Below the pieces are notes generated by a model. The model ran no database searches and had not been told where the DNA came from. It saw only the letters and a list, made by a program, of their open reading frames with translations. 64,000 bases of DNA from Paenibacillus farraposensis. GTDB taxonomy: Bacteria; Bacillota; Bacilli; Paenibacillales; Paenibacillaceae. The position numbers and the translations under genes were made by a program. Shown here piece by piece: positions 18,642 to 27,064 of the stretch; position 1 is the stretch's first letter, and every line of letters begins with the position of its first letter. The stretch spans positions 62,852 through 126,851 of the forward strand of contig NZ_JAFFQR010000079.1 in the NCBI RefSeq assembly GCF_020736845.1, read 5' to 3'.

Positions 18642-19553
18642 ATGAAAAAAAACCGTCTGGGAACTTCGGATTTGCTGGTAGGCGAAATTGGCTTGGGATG
18701 TATGTCGATCGGCACGGAGGAACAGCAGGGGATTTACCTGATACATGAAGCGCTAGACAGAGGCGTAAATCTGCTGGATACAGCTGATCTGTACCATCAC
18801 GGGCGCAATGAGGAAATTGTCGGGGCAGCGATTCGCGGGCGGCGGCAGGATGTTATTCTAGCGACCAAGGTTGGCAATCGGCGTATACCGGGACAGGAGG
18901 GCTGGGAATGGGACCCGTCCAAGCCATACATCCTGTCTGCGGTCAAAGAGAGCCTGCGCCGCCTTGGAACGGATTATATCGACCTGTATCAGCTTCACGG
19001 AGGAACGATAGACGATCCGATGGACGAAACAATTGAGGCTTTTGAACAGCTTAAAAGAGAGGGCGTCATCCGCTATTATGGGATTTCTTCGATTCGCCCC
19101 CACGTCATTCGCGAATATGTCAAACGCTCGAACATCGTCAGTGTTATGAATCAATATAGTTTGCTGGATCGGCGTGCAGAGGAAGAAGTGCTGCCTTTGT
19201 TGCAGGAGCGGGGAATCAGTGTGATTGCACGCGGGCCTGTTGCGGGCGGCATATTGGCCGACGAAGGGGAAGGGAAGACGGCGAAGGGCTACCTGGACTA
19301 TGAAGAAGCGGAGCTCTTGGGTGTGCGAAAGCAATTAAAGGCATTCGCAGGAGTGGAGCGCAGTATGGAGCAGACCGCGATTCGTTACAGCCTGTCTCAT
19401 CAGGCTGTCGCCGCTGTCATCCCGGGTGCAAGCTCATTGGGACATTTGGAGCAAAATATCGCAGCAGCGAGTGTTCCACCGCTAACCGGACCGGAGCGGC
19501 AGACTCTACAGCAAATCAGCCGGGTCAATCGTTATGATGCGCAGTATCGCTGA
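18642..19553 (+). CDS. Aldo/keto reductase
   Basis: NADPH-dependent oxidoreductase of the AKR superfamily, 303 residues, cytosolic (beta/alpha)8 barrel. Seen: GTSDLLVGEIGLGCMSIGTE at the start, the catalytic region NLLDTADLYHHGRNEEIVG with Asp and Tyr, the Lys in VILATKVG, and the His in DLYQLHGG. The YSLLDRRAEEEVLPLLQERG and SLGHLEQN blocks match the cofactor-binding end. The ATG follows GAAAGGGGGAG. Substrate unknown. Neighbouring quinone and thiol-redox genes hint at detoxification, but it may be its own unit. Confidence 0.9.
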   Translation: MKKNRLGTSDLLVGEIGLGCMSIGTEEQQGIYLIHEALDRGVNLLDTADLYHHGRNEEIVGAAIRGRRQDVILATKVGNRRIPGQEGWEWDPSKPYILSAVKESLRRLGTDYIDLYQLHGGTIDDPMDETIEAFEQLKREGVIRYYGISSIRPHVIREYVKRSNIVSVMNQYSLLDRRAEEEVLPLLQERGISVIARGPVAGGILADEGEGKTAKGYLDYEEAELLGVRKQLKAFAGVERSMEQTAIRYSLSHQAVAAVIPGASSLGHLEQNIAAASVPPLTGPERQTLQQISRVNRYDAQYR

Positions 19554-19687
19554 TACATTAAACGTGTACTCACTTCAGTTGCAATATATGAAAGAATCAT
19601 TACAATATAAGAATGAGCTCAGGTTTATCGACCACATTTGAGCTGGAGACGTTCATCAATATAATATACTCTAGGAGGGACATACCC

Positions 19688-20014
19688 ATGGAACGCATCG
19701 AATCACAGGAGCAATATCAGGATTTGATTAACAGTGACGGCTTGACCGTCGTAAAATTTGATACAACCTGGTGTCCGGATTGCAAGACACTGGATAAATT
19801 CATGGACGGCATTATCAAGGAAAACGCAGACAAGCGTTTCTTTGCGCTTGATGCCGAGAAGTTCCAGCCGATTGCCGAAGAAAATCAGGTGCGCGGCATT
19901 CCGAGCCTGCTCGTTTTCCGCAACGGCGAAAAAATTGCTCATTTGCACAGCAAATACGCCAAAACGCCAGCTCAAGTTTCTGAATACCTGACTACGCTGG
20001 AATCCAAACAATAA
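19688..20014 (+). CDS. Thioredoxin-like protein
   Basis: 108-residue thioredoxin fold with active site WCPDCK near residue 31 (DTTWCPDCKTLDKFM) and cis-proline region GIPSLLVFRNGEK. WCPDC differs from the WCGPC of general thioredoxins and is seen in YdbP-like proteins, so the partner may be specialised. The ATG at 19688 follows TAGGAGGGA at good spacing; the same frame is open from 19613 but has no ribosome site there. A likely promoter is TTGCAA-N16-TACAAT around 19583-19610. Confidence 0.88.
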   Translation: MERIESQEQYQDLINSDGLTVVKFDTTWCPDCKTLDKFMDGIIKENADKRFFALDAEKFQPIAEENQVRGIPSLLVFRNGEKIAHLHSKYAKTPAQVSEYLTTLESKQ

Positions 20015-20082
20015 TCCGAATGCAGGATGCAACGATGGAATGAGTGTGGATTGATCATTTTAGTAGATATAGTTTCAGTGTA

Positions 20083-20140
20083 ATCCAAAAAGGGATATCC
20101 GGGGCAGCGATTCATGCCATGCGGATATCCCTTTTTGGAT
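20083..20140. terminator. Bidirectional terminator between trx-like gene and uppP
   Basis: Arms 20083-20101 and 20122-20140 are perfect 19-base inverted repeats (begin ATCCAAAAAGGG, end CCCTTTTTGGAT). A-rich and T-rich stretches within the stem let it serve the converging genes on both strands. Confidence 0.85.
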
Positions 20141-20160
20141 ATGAAGCAACAAATAATAGC

Positions 20161-20958
20161 TTACAAGATAATGAAGAAGAACACAGCCGCCAGTACGAAG
20201 CGGTAGATGGCGAACGAGGTCAGGCTCAAGCGTTTGAGCAGACCGAGGAATGTTTTGATTGCCAGCATTCCGACGATAAAGGCGGTAATAAAGCCAGCTG
20301 CGAACACTGGAAAATCGCTCATGGACAGATGATCCATACTTTTGATCATATCAATGCCTGATGCGCCCAGCATAACTGGAACAGATACCAGGAATGTAAA
20401 TTCTGCGGCCGCCGTATGACTCACACGTGCGAATAGACCCCCGGACATGGTTGAACCTGAACGGGAGAAGCCTGGCCATAGAGCCAGAACCTGAAACAAA
20501 CCAATCGTAAACGCTTGTTTGTACGTAATGTCATCGATGGTTTGTGATTTAATGGGCGGGTGGAACTTCTCAGCGGCGATCATCAACAGGCCGCCGATAA
20601 CTAAACTATACAATACGGTTTCAGGACCAAACAGGTATTGTTTGATTACATCACGGAACAGTACGCCAATCAGCCCCGCAGGGATCATGGCCAAAATAAT
20701 ATGCAGCAAATTAAGGCGTGGCTGGGATGAGGTTCTGCGTCTGAAATCAAACAAACTCAGGAATCTGCGCCAATACAATACGACAACCGCCATTACAGCA
20801 CCCAACTGCACGATAACCTCAAACGTTTTGACCGTATCATTCTCTGTATTTAACCCGAGAAGATCAGCCGTCAGGATCATGTGACCCGTTGAAGAGACCG
20901 GCAAAAACTCTGTCAGTCCTTCAATAATACCCATAATAATAGATGATAGAATATCCAC
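20161..20958 (-). CDS. uppP: Undecaprenyl-diphosphatase
   Basis: Membrane enzyme removing a phosphate from undecaprenyl pyrophosphate to recycle the lipid carrier of wall synthesis; raises bacitracin tolerance. 265 residues, about eight membrane segments. The two catalytic blocks are seen: [20 protein letters not shown] (residues 10-29) and [17 protein letters not shown] in the middle. The start follows AGGAGGAAC on the minus strand. Upstream is a 12-pair hairpin in its presumed leader. Confidence 0.95.
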   Translation of the reverse strand: MDILSSIIMGIIEGLTEFLPVSSTGHMILTADLLGLNTENDTVKTFEVIVQLGAVMAVVVLYWRRFLSLFDFRRRTSSQPRLNLLHIILAMIPAGLIGVLFRDVIKQYLFGPETVLYSLVIGGLLMIAAEKFHPPIKSQTIDDITYKQAFTIGLFQVLALWPGFSRSGSTMSGGLFARVSHTAAAEFTFLVSVPVMLGASGIDMIKSMDHLSMSDFPVFAAGFITAFIVGMLAIKTFLGLLKRLSLTSFAIYRFVLAAVFFFIIL

Positions 20959-20985
20959 TTTACTAGTTCCTCCTTACACGCGTAC

Positions 20986-21013
20986 AGGGCAAACGACTTC
21001 GGTCGTTTGCCCT
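20986..21013. repeat. Perfect 12-pair hairpin upstream of uppP
   Basis: AGGGCAAACGAC, loop TTCG, GTCGTTTGCCCT. It lies between the CNNM gene's stop and uppP, both on the minus strand. In minus orientation no T run follows the stem, so it is not a standard terminator for that direction. It may be an RNA-stabilising or regulatory hairpin in the uppP leader. Confidence 0.6.
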
Positions 21014-21085
21014 AAAAAATGTCATTTCAGTAGGAGTGAACGCAAGTGTCGAGTGCAAAATGCAGGCTGCTCAGGTCACAACGGT

Positions 21086-22441
21086 TCACTCCCGGGAAAA
21101 AGTGTCCGATTCCGTTTCCAATTCCGATATTGGGGATTTCTGGTGTAAAATAATTTCCACCCGGCGAATACGATTTTTACCCATTTCACGAATGATAAAT
21201 TTTACATCATCTTCTATGAATTCCTTGCCCTGTCTCGGTTCCGGAACCCGGCTATACACCCACCCTCCGACAGTATCCACGTCTTCATTGTCCAATGACA
21301 AGCCCGTCAGATCACTCAGTTCGGAAAGCAATACTTTACCATCCATCAAATAACTGTTCTCCGTCAGTTTCTCAATTTCCTTCCGTTCATCCTTGTCAAA
21401 TTCGTCCCGAATTTCGCCAACAATTTCCTCCAAAATATCCTCAATGGTTATGAGGCCGGAGGTTCCGCCGTATTCGTCAACGAGAAGAGCAATATGAACC
21501 TGCTCCTTCTGCATGCGTTTCAGCAACGTGTTAACGGGGATCACTTCTGGAACGGTCAAGATCGGCTGAATCAGGCTATCGAAAACAAGCTCAGGATTAC
21601 GATCATACTCAAGGAACAGCTGCTTGGTATTAATCATACCGATGATCTGATCCTTGCTGTCTGCCGCTACCGGAAAACGGGTATACTGCTCTTCATGGAT
21701 AGTCAGCATGTTTTCTTTCAGCGAGCGATTCGTAAACAAGCATACCATATCTGTACGTGGCACCATAATTTCTTTGGCAACGGTCTCGTCAAAAGCAAAG
21801 ATGCGATTCACGTAGCCGTATTCGGTGTTATTGATCTTACCACTTTCCACGCTTTCGGACAAAATAATTTGAATTTCTTCTTGAGAATGTGCTTCTTCGT
21901 GTTCGCTTGCCGGTTGAAGACCAAACACGCGAACCAGACGGTTGGCCGAGCCATTAAGGAGCCAGATAAACGGATACATAACCCGGTTAAACCACACGAT
22001 AATGGGGGAGGTCAAGAGGCTGATTGCTTCCGCCTTGCGGATGGCCAATGTTTTGGGGGCCAGTTCACCGATCACCACGTGCAGGTAAGTTACAATGATA
22101 AATGAAATAATAAAGGCCAGGATATGTGAAAAATCCCCATTGATGTTGAGCTGTTGAAAGAGAGGCTCCAGCAATTTGACGACGGTCGGTTCACCGAGCC
22201 AGCCGAGTCCCAAGGCTGTAATCGTAATACCAAGCTGACAGGCGGACAGGTAGCCGTCCAGATTATTGACAACTTTTTGTAACGCCAGTGCATTTTTACG
22301 GTTCTCCGCTACCAGCTGATCGACCCGGCTGGAACGGATTTTAATGATCGCAAACTCGGTAGCTACGAAGAAAGCACTAAAAAATATCAACACCGCAAAC
22401 AAAAATAGACTGACACCTATACCCATATAATTTTCACTCAT
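21086..22441 (-). CDS. CNNM/CBS-domain membrane protein (HlyC/CorC family)
   Basis: 451-residue inner membrane protein. The N-terminal third is the CNNM (DUF21) domain with four membrane segments (LFLFAVLIFFSAFFVATEFA, ACQLGITITALGLGWLGEP). Paired CBS domains follow (EIMVPRTDMVCLF and VHIALLVDEYGGTSGLITIE), then a C-terminal CorC/HlyC domain (DTVGGWVYSRVPEPRQG). Relatives take part in magnesium or sodium handling. The start is uncertain: TTG 22456, ATG 22441 and ATG 22426 are in frame and none has an ideally placed ribosome site. It is divergent from the DUF1836 gene and has the same palindrome upstream. Confidence 0.88.
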   Translation of the reverse strand: MSENYMGIGVSLFLFAVLIFFSAFFVATEFAIIKIRSSRVDQLVAENRKNALALQKVVNNLDGYLSACQLGITITALGLGWLGEPTVVKLLEPLFQQLNINGDFSHILAFIISFIIVTYLHVVIGELAPKTLAIRKAEAISLLTSPIIVWFNRVMYPFIWLLNGSANRLVRVFGLQPASEHEEAHSQEEIQIILSESVESGKINNTEYGYVNRIFAFDETVAKEIMVPRTDMVCLFTNRSLKENMLTIHEEQYTRFPVAADSKDQIIGMINTKQLFLEYDRNPELVFDSLIQPILTVPEVIPVNTLLKRMQKEQVHIALLVDEYGGTSGLITIEDILEEIVGEIRDEFDKDERKEIEKLTENSYLMDGKVLLSELSDLTGLSLDNEDVDTVGGWVYSRVPEPRQGKEFIEDDVKFIIREMGKNRIRRVEIILHQKSPISELETESDTFSRE

Positions 22442-22478
22442 CCCTTTTTCGTTCAAATTTTTTAGAAACTCGATTTTG

Positions 22479-22492
22479 AGTTCACTTGAACT
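22479..22492. promoter_or_regulatory. Palindrome AGTTCAnnTGAACT, copy 1 (CNNM side)
   Basis: AGTTCACTTGAACT, perfect six-base arms around two bases, about 40 bases upstream of the CNNM gene start. The same arms recur before the divergent gene, so a shared operator is likely. Confidence 0.6.
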
Positions 22493-22638
22493 TATTTTAA
22501 GAACTTAAAAGAAAATATACAAGGTTCATATGGAGCCATGGCGGGTCACCTGTCTCCAATTTGAACAGAAAATAGGGCATAACAGAACCCGCATGGCCCA
22601 TTGCTTCGCTTTACAAGCCTAGTTTGAGGGCGTATGAT

Positions 22639-22654
22639 AAGTTCAAATGAACTT
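22639..22654. promoter_or_regulatory. Palindrome AGTTCAnnTGAACT, copy 2 (DUF1836 side)
   Basis: AAGTTCAAATGAACTT, seven-base arms around two bases, ending 26 bases before the DUF1836 start codon. It fits an autoregulatory operator. Confidence 0.6.
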
Positions 22655-22680
22655 GTAATGTTATAAAGGGAGGAAAGAAG

Positions 22681-23481
22681 ATGGAGTCTTTTACCCTCAC
22701 TCGCCGTGATATGGCCCATTTGCTGCTGGCCATGGAAGGCCGCCGCGAATTACAGCCTTTAACCGTTCTTCAGGATGCCTGGAGACGCACTCATAGTCAT
22801 CCCGGCCGTTCTAGCAACACGATGCCGACAGCTTTATACACGGACGTGACGCCCGTACTGGACAAAATCATCAAGGGCAAGCACAGCGCAGCCTTTTCAC
22901 TGCAGGAGATCGTTTCTCTTGGCCAACTGGTTGAATATAGCCATGTTTCACTGGCCTCCATGCAAAATTGGGTCAAACGCGATTTCAAGGAATTTCTCGG
23001 CGCTCCGAAGATCGGCAAAAAATATTCGATCAACCAGGCAGCCATTTTACTCATTGTAGAGGATTTAAAATCATGCCTTGATTTTGAATCCATCCGGCAG
23101 TTATTTCATATCCTGTTCCAACAACCTGAAGATGATGCAGATGATCTGATCCAGCCGGTGGATTTGTACGCCGCGTATTCAACTTTGTTTGAGGAACTGG
23201 ATGCGAATGGAGACCAGCTGCTGGATGTGGCAGGAGTCGGACATGCAAAAGAAACCGGTAATTTCACGGCTGCCCAGCAGCGACAGGAAGGTGCGACAGA
23301 GGAGCTGCTGGTTCAAACGGCTGATCGATATACCCGCCGTTTACAGCATTTGACCTCCAACCAGCGCGAAGCGGTGCGCAATACCTTGCTGGTAGCAGCG
23401 GTATCGGTGCAAAACAGCTATTTTTTGTCCATGGCACGCCGATATGTGAATGCGACGTTGTTCTTGGATTTTCAAAGCTAG
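22681..23481 (+). CDS. DUF1836 family protein, putative transcription regulator
   Basis: 266 residues. The middle third matches DUF1836: YSHVSLASMQNWVKRDFKEF followed by LGAPKIGKKYSINQAAILLI, a helix-turn-helix-like segment that also resembles MerR winged-helix starts. B. subtilis YkrK, of the same family, is a repressor of the membrane protease gene htpX. The C-terminal part is helical and unassigned. The start follows AGGGAGGAAAG. With matching palindromes before itself and the divergent CNNM gene, it is the obvious candidate to control both. Confidence 0.8.
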   Translation: MESFTLTRRDMAHLLLAMEGRRELQPLTVLQDAWRRTHSHPGRSSNTMPTALYTDVTPVLDKIIKGKHSAAFSLQEIVSLGQLVEYSHVSLASMQNWVKRDFKEFLGAPKIGKKYSINQAAILLIVEDLKSCLDFESIRQLFHILFQQPEDDADDLIQPVDLYAAYSTLFEELDANGDQLLDVAGVGHAKETGNFTAAQQRQEGATEELLVQTADRYTRRLQHLTSNQREAVRNTLLVAAVSVQNSYFLSMARRYVNATLFLDFQS

Positions 23482-23495
23482 ATCGGGATTGGCGC

Positions 23496-23519
23496 TAGAG
23501 GCTGATCCTCTTTTTTTGC
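23496..23519 (+). terminator. Probable short terminator after DUF1836 gene
   Basis: AGAGG-CTGAT-CCTCT followed by seven T. The stem is only five pairs. Confidence 0.5.
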
Positions 23520-23683
23520 CCTTTTTCAAGGTGCGTCTACCCTTTTGGAGACTGAAAAAGTATACAAAAGAGGTATATACACTCAAACGCTGTCAAAGAT
23601 ACAATAAACATATATCATCCAGCAATTGGAAAAACCTTAAATAGCCCTTCCAAAGCATCTGGATACACACAGGAGGTAATGGC

Positions 23684-24628
23684 ATGTCCGATGTCTCCAT
23701 CATCATATGTACCCGCAACCGGATCGAAGACCTGACACGCTGTATACAGTCTATTGCAGCACAGCAGCAGCTGGAGCATACGGCTGTAGAACTGCTGATT
23801 GTTGATGACGGCGATATTTCCGGCAGGCAGGTCGAGCAATATCGTTATATGGTATCCGGCTTGCCCCAAGGTGTTCTCAAATATCATAAAAAAACTCGTC
23901 CCGGTGTTTGGCTGTCCCGTTATGAAGCCTTGTCGCTCGTGCAGTATGATATCGTGCTGTATTTTGATGATGATGCCGAATTAGACGATAAACTTTTTAT
24001 CCGGCGCTTGCTCGATACCTATGATCAGGATGATACGATTGTGGGTGTTGGAGGAATTGCAAAGGGACTACATTCAAGCCGGGCAGGGAAGCTGCTGGGC
24101 ATTTTGACATTTCAAATGTCCCCATCCCTCGGCAAGCTTTCGCTCAGCAGTTTGGCAGGCTCGCTTCTGCGCTGGAGCGAAGCGGCGGAGATTTTTGACA
24201 CCGAATTTTTTCATGGCTGCAATATGTCATTCCGCAAGGAAGCGCTGCGGGATATGAAGCCATATCCGTGGATGACCAGCTATGCCGTGGCTGACGATCT
24301 GTACATGTGCCAGTTGGCGAGCCGTTACGGCAAGCTTGTTATCAATCCCGGTTTGACCATCATCCACCACGAATCTCCAAGCTCGCGCGATAAGGCAGGC
24401 AAAGTAGCCAAGGCTACAGCGATCAACCACTATTATTTCCTCGCATTGAAAAAGGCAGGAGCCATCCAGTACGGGGCTTTATTATGGACCTTATCCTATT
24501 TGATGCTAAAAGAAACGCTGCGCCGCAATTTCAGTGCCGCAGATGGATACAAGCAGGGGGTGTTATTCATTCTGAACCCGCGCAAGCAAAAATACAACGA
24601 GTATTTAGGCCAGCCGGTTCAGCAATAG
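23684..24628 (+). CDS. Family 2 glycosyltransferase, first of a tandem pair
   Basis: GT-A fold transferase of 314 residues, probably building a cell-surface polysaccharide from a nucleotide sugar at the inner membrane face. Seen: VSIIICTRNRIEDLTRCIQS at the start, the metal-binding DDD in LYFDDDAELDD near residue 91, the acceptor region FFHGCNMSFRKEAL, and ADDLYMCQL in place of the usual ED catalytic base. INPGLTIIHHESPSSRD is shared with the next gene. The ATG follows AGGAGGTAATGGC. It is the first gene of a four-gene polysaccharide unit. Sugar specificity unknown. Confidence 0.88.
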   Translation: MSDVSIIICTRNRIEDLTRCIQSIAAQQQLEHTAVELLIVDDGDISGRQVEQYRYMVSGLPQGVLKYHKKTRPGVWLSRYEALSLVQYDIVLYFDDDAELDDKLFIRRLLDTYDQDDTIVGVGGIAKGLHSSRAGKLLGILTFQMSPSLGKLSLSSLAGSLLRWSEAAEIFDTEFFHGCNMSFRKEALRDMKPYPWMTSYAVADDLYMCQLASRYGKLVINPGLTIIHHESPSSRDKAGKVAKATAINHYYFLALKKAGAIQYGALLWTLSYLMLKETLRRNFSAADGYKQGVLFILNPRKQKYNEYLGQPVQQ

Positions 24629-24657
24629 GTTCTTACTTGACGGGATAAAGGGGGAGT

Positions 24658-25614
24658 ATGATGCTAAGCTTGTCCATTGCTCTGTGCACCCGCAACCGGG
24701 TAGACGATCTGACCCGATGCATCAATTCAATTGCCATTGGCGGGGCACCGGAAGCATGTGAAACCGAGCTGTGGATTATCGACGACGGAGAGCTGCCCGA
24801 GCATGTGCTGGAGCGTTATGAGCGCCAACTGGGCAGAGCGGGGATTACCTACCGCTATCATCGCAAGGAGCAGCCGGGCTTATGGTTATCGCGTGTAAAG
24901 ACGGTTGAGCTTGCACAGGGTGACATCATTTTGTTCCTTGACGATGATGTGGAGCTGCCGGGCAACTATTTGGGCGAGTTAATGCGTACCTATGAGACTT
25001 ATCCCAAGGCCGCTGGTATTGGCGGCATAGCGCAGGGCATGAGCAACAGCTTCATGGGAACAATTCGCTGCCTGCTGTCATTTCAGCAGTCTTTGTCCAA
25101 GGGCAGGCTGTCCCTTAGCGGTCAGTCTGGATCGATGTACAACTGGCACAAGGCGAAAAAGACGTTCCGAACCCAGTTTTTCCATGGGTGTAATATGTCA
25201 TTTCGCAGGGAAGCCATCCGAGGTCTGGAGCCGGTGCCATGGCTGCAAAGCTATAGCGTAGGAGAGGATCTGCTACTGTCGCGTACCGCGATGAAAAGCG
25301 GTCCGTTGTACATCAATCCGGCGCTTACATTGCTTCATCACGAATCGCCGTCCTCGCGCGACAATGTGGAGCAGGTCACTTATATGCGGGTAATGAACCA
25401 TATTCATCTGCTGCGGGACGAGCGTTCGGGGCCAATTGGCTATGCGGCGTTATACTGGACGACACTGTACCAGATTTTGAGAGAGAAGCCCCGGCAAAAT
25501 CATGCTGCTATTCAAGGCTACAAAAGAGCGCTGAAGGCGATTTTTTCAAGTCAGAAGGAAGCTATAGGCGGAGGGCAGGCATCCGAGCGCAATTCTAAAA
25601 AGACGGCAGGATGA
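24658..25614 (+). CDS. Family 2 glycosyltransferase, second of a tandem pair
   Basis: 318 residues, clearly paralogous to the preceding enzyme: LSIALCTRNRVDDLTRCINS, FLDDDVELPG, FFHGCNMSFRREAI, GEDLLLSRTA and INPALTLLHHESPSSRD all align. Here the GED motif of the catalytic base is canonical, whereas the first copy has ADD. The pair probably adds related sugars in turn to one repeat unit. The start follows AAGGGGGAGT; a second ATG is immediately adjacent. The gap to the previous gene is 29 bases. Confidence 0.88.
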   Translation: MMLSLSIALCTRNRVDDLTRCINSIAIGGAPEACETELWIIDDGELPEHVLERYERQLGRAGITYRYHRKEQPGLWLSRVKTVELAQGDIILFLDDDVELPGNYLGELMRTYETYPKAAGIGGIAQGMSNSFMGTIRCLLSFQQSLSKGRLSLSGQSGSMYNWHKAKKTFRTQFFHGCNMSFRREAIRGLEPVPWLQSYSVGEDLLLSRTAMKSGPLYINPALTLLHHESPSSRDNVEQVTYMRVMNHIHLLRDERSGPIGYAALYWTTLYQILREKPRQNHAAIQGYKRALKAIFSSQKEAIGGGQASERNSKKTAG

Positions 25615-25684
25615 TGGAGGTGCAGCGGACGACGCAATGAGGGTAGACAAGAGGGCTTAATAAGGAACAGGAGTTGGACGTGAC

Positions 25685-27064
25685 ATGAGCACATGGACAG
25701 CAGCAAGGAAAGTATTCACGGGCGACAGCCTTGCCAAAACGATTATGCGTACGAGCTTTAACAATTTTTTTATACTGATCGTTACCACCCTGACCTCCAT
25801 CCTGACCGCACGTATGCTCGGAGTGCAGGGAAAAGGGGAACTGGCGGCGGTTTTGTTTTGGCCAACGCTAATTGGCAGTGTATTGAGCTTCGGCTTGCCA
25901 ACGTCACTGATTTATAACATCAAGAAGAGAACAGGCACGACGGAACAATTGCTCTCGCTGTCGCTGTGGATTCAACTGCCAGCCAGCGTGCTGGCGGGGG
26001 CTGTGGCCTGGATATGCATGCCCATGTGGCTTAATGGCTATGGGGTAGATATTATTCAACTGTCCCGAATATATTGTGCGGCAGCGATACCGCTCGCGGT
26101 GCTTACAGCACTGACGACAGCTTTGTCGCAAGGGCTGGATCGCTTTAGCGTCTACAATGGCCTGCTGTTTTACTACCCGCTGCTGAACTTCATCGGCTTG
26201 GTGACATTGTGGCTCATGGGCTTGCTCAATGTACAGCAGGCTGGAGCCGTGAATTTTGCTGCGAGTTTCCTTGCATTGATATGGGCGTTCCTCCGTCTGC
26301 GCAAGCATATGAATTTGCGTGCTTTTCGTCCCTTTACCAGCCGCCAGGTGCTTCGCCCTTTTTATAGCTATGGAGCGCGGGTGTACGGGATGGAGCTGAT
26401 GGGGACCCTGTCCACGCAAACAGACAAAATCGTCATTGTGGCTTTGCTGTCTCCCAAAGCGTTCGGGCTGTACTCTGTTGTCTACGCCCTGTCACGTGTG
26501 TTCAATGTAGTACAAAATGCCGTCACGAACGTTACCTTTCCCAAGGTGACCGGAATGGAGCACAGCAAGATAGTCGAAACGGTCGGCCGTGCCTTCCGCA
26601 TCTCGATGGCTGCCATGCTGATCGTCATTGTGCCCGCTCTTTTCATTGGGCGATATATGCTGGGGTTGCTGTACGGGCCCGCTTTTCTGGAAGCATCGCT
26701 AACGTTCTATCTGCTGTCTCTGGAATGTATTATCGGTGGCGGCTCGTGGATTCTGGCTTCAGCCTTTAACGCGCTGGGTCGTCCAGGACTTGTATTGTTC
26801 CGGCAAGTTGCAGCCTATGCAATCACCGTCGGTTTGTTTTTTATCTGTACACCGATTTTTGGTCTGGACGGCATCGCCATCGCCTTGCTCGCAGGTGCTT
26901 GTGTACGGCTGGCATTCTCATTGTTTTCATTTCCCATGTTTTTCAATGTTTCGCTATCACGGATCATTTTTGATAAAAGCGATATCACGTTTGTCATTCA
27001 GACCATACAAAAGAAGAGCAGGAAGGGAGAACTGAAAGATGCCGAATTCGCATCCCATGGCTAA
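25685..27064 (+). CDS. Polysaccharide flippase, Wzx/MOP superfamily
   Basis: 459-residue integral membrane protein with about twelve to fourteen membrane segments, starting with a short cytosolic tail. The N-terminal block SFNNFFILIVTTLTSILTAR with MLGVQGKGELAAVLFWPT is typical of O-antigen/teichuronic acid exporters. It would flip the lipid-linked oligosaccharide made by the neighbouring transferases. The start follows AGGAACAGGAG. Its last 26 bases overlap the next gene, implying translational coupling. Confidence 0.87.
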   Translation: MSTWTAARKVFTGDSLAKTIMRTSFNNFFILIVTTLTSILTARMLGVQGKGELAAVLFWPTLIGSVLSFGLPTSLIYNIKKRTGTTEQLLSLSLWIQLPASVLAGAVAWICMPMWLNGYGVDIIQLSRIYCAAAIPLAVLTALTTALSQGLDRFSVYNGLLFYYPLLNFIGLVTLWLMGLLNVQQAGAVNFAASFLALIWAFLRLRKHMNLRAFRPFTSRQVLRPFYSYGARVYGMELMGTLSTQTDKIVIVALLSPKAFGLYSVVYALSRVFNVVQNAVTNVTFPKVTGMEHSKIVETVGRAFRISMAAMLIVIVPALFIGRYMLGLLYGPAFLEASLTFYLLSLECIIGGGSWILASAFNALGRPGLVLFRQVAAYAITVGLFFICTPIFGLDGIAIALLAGACVRLAFSLFSFPMFFNVSLSRIIFDKSDITFVIQTIQKKSRKGELKDAEFASHG

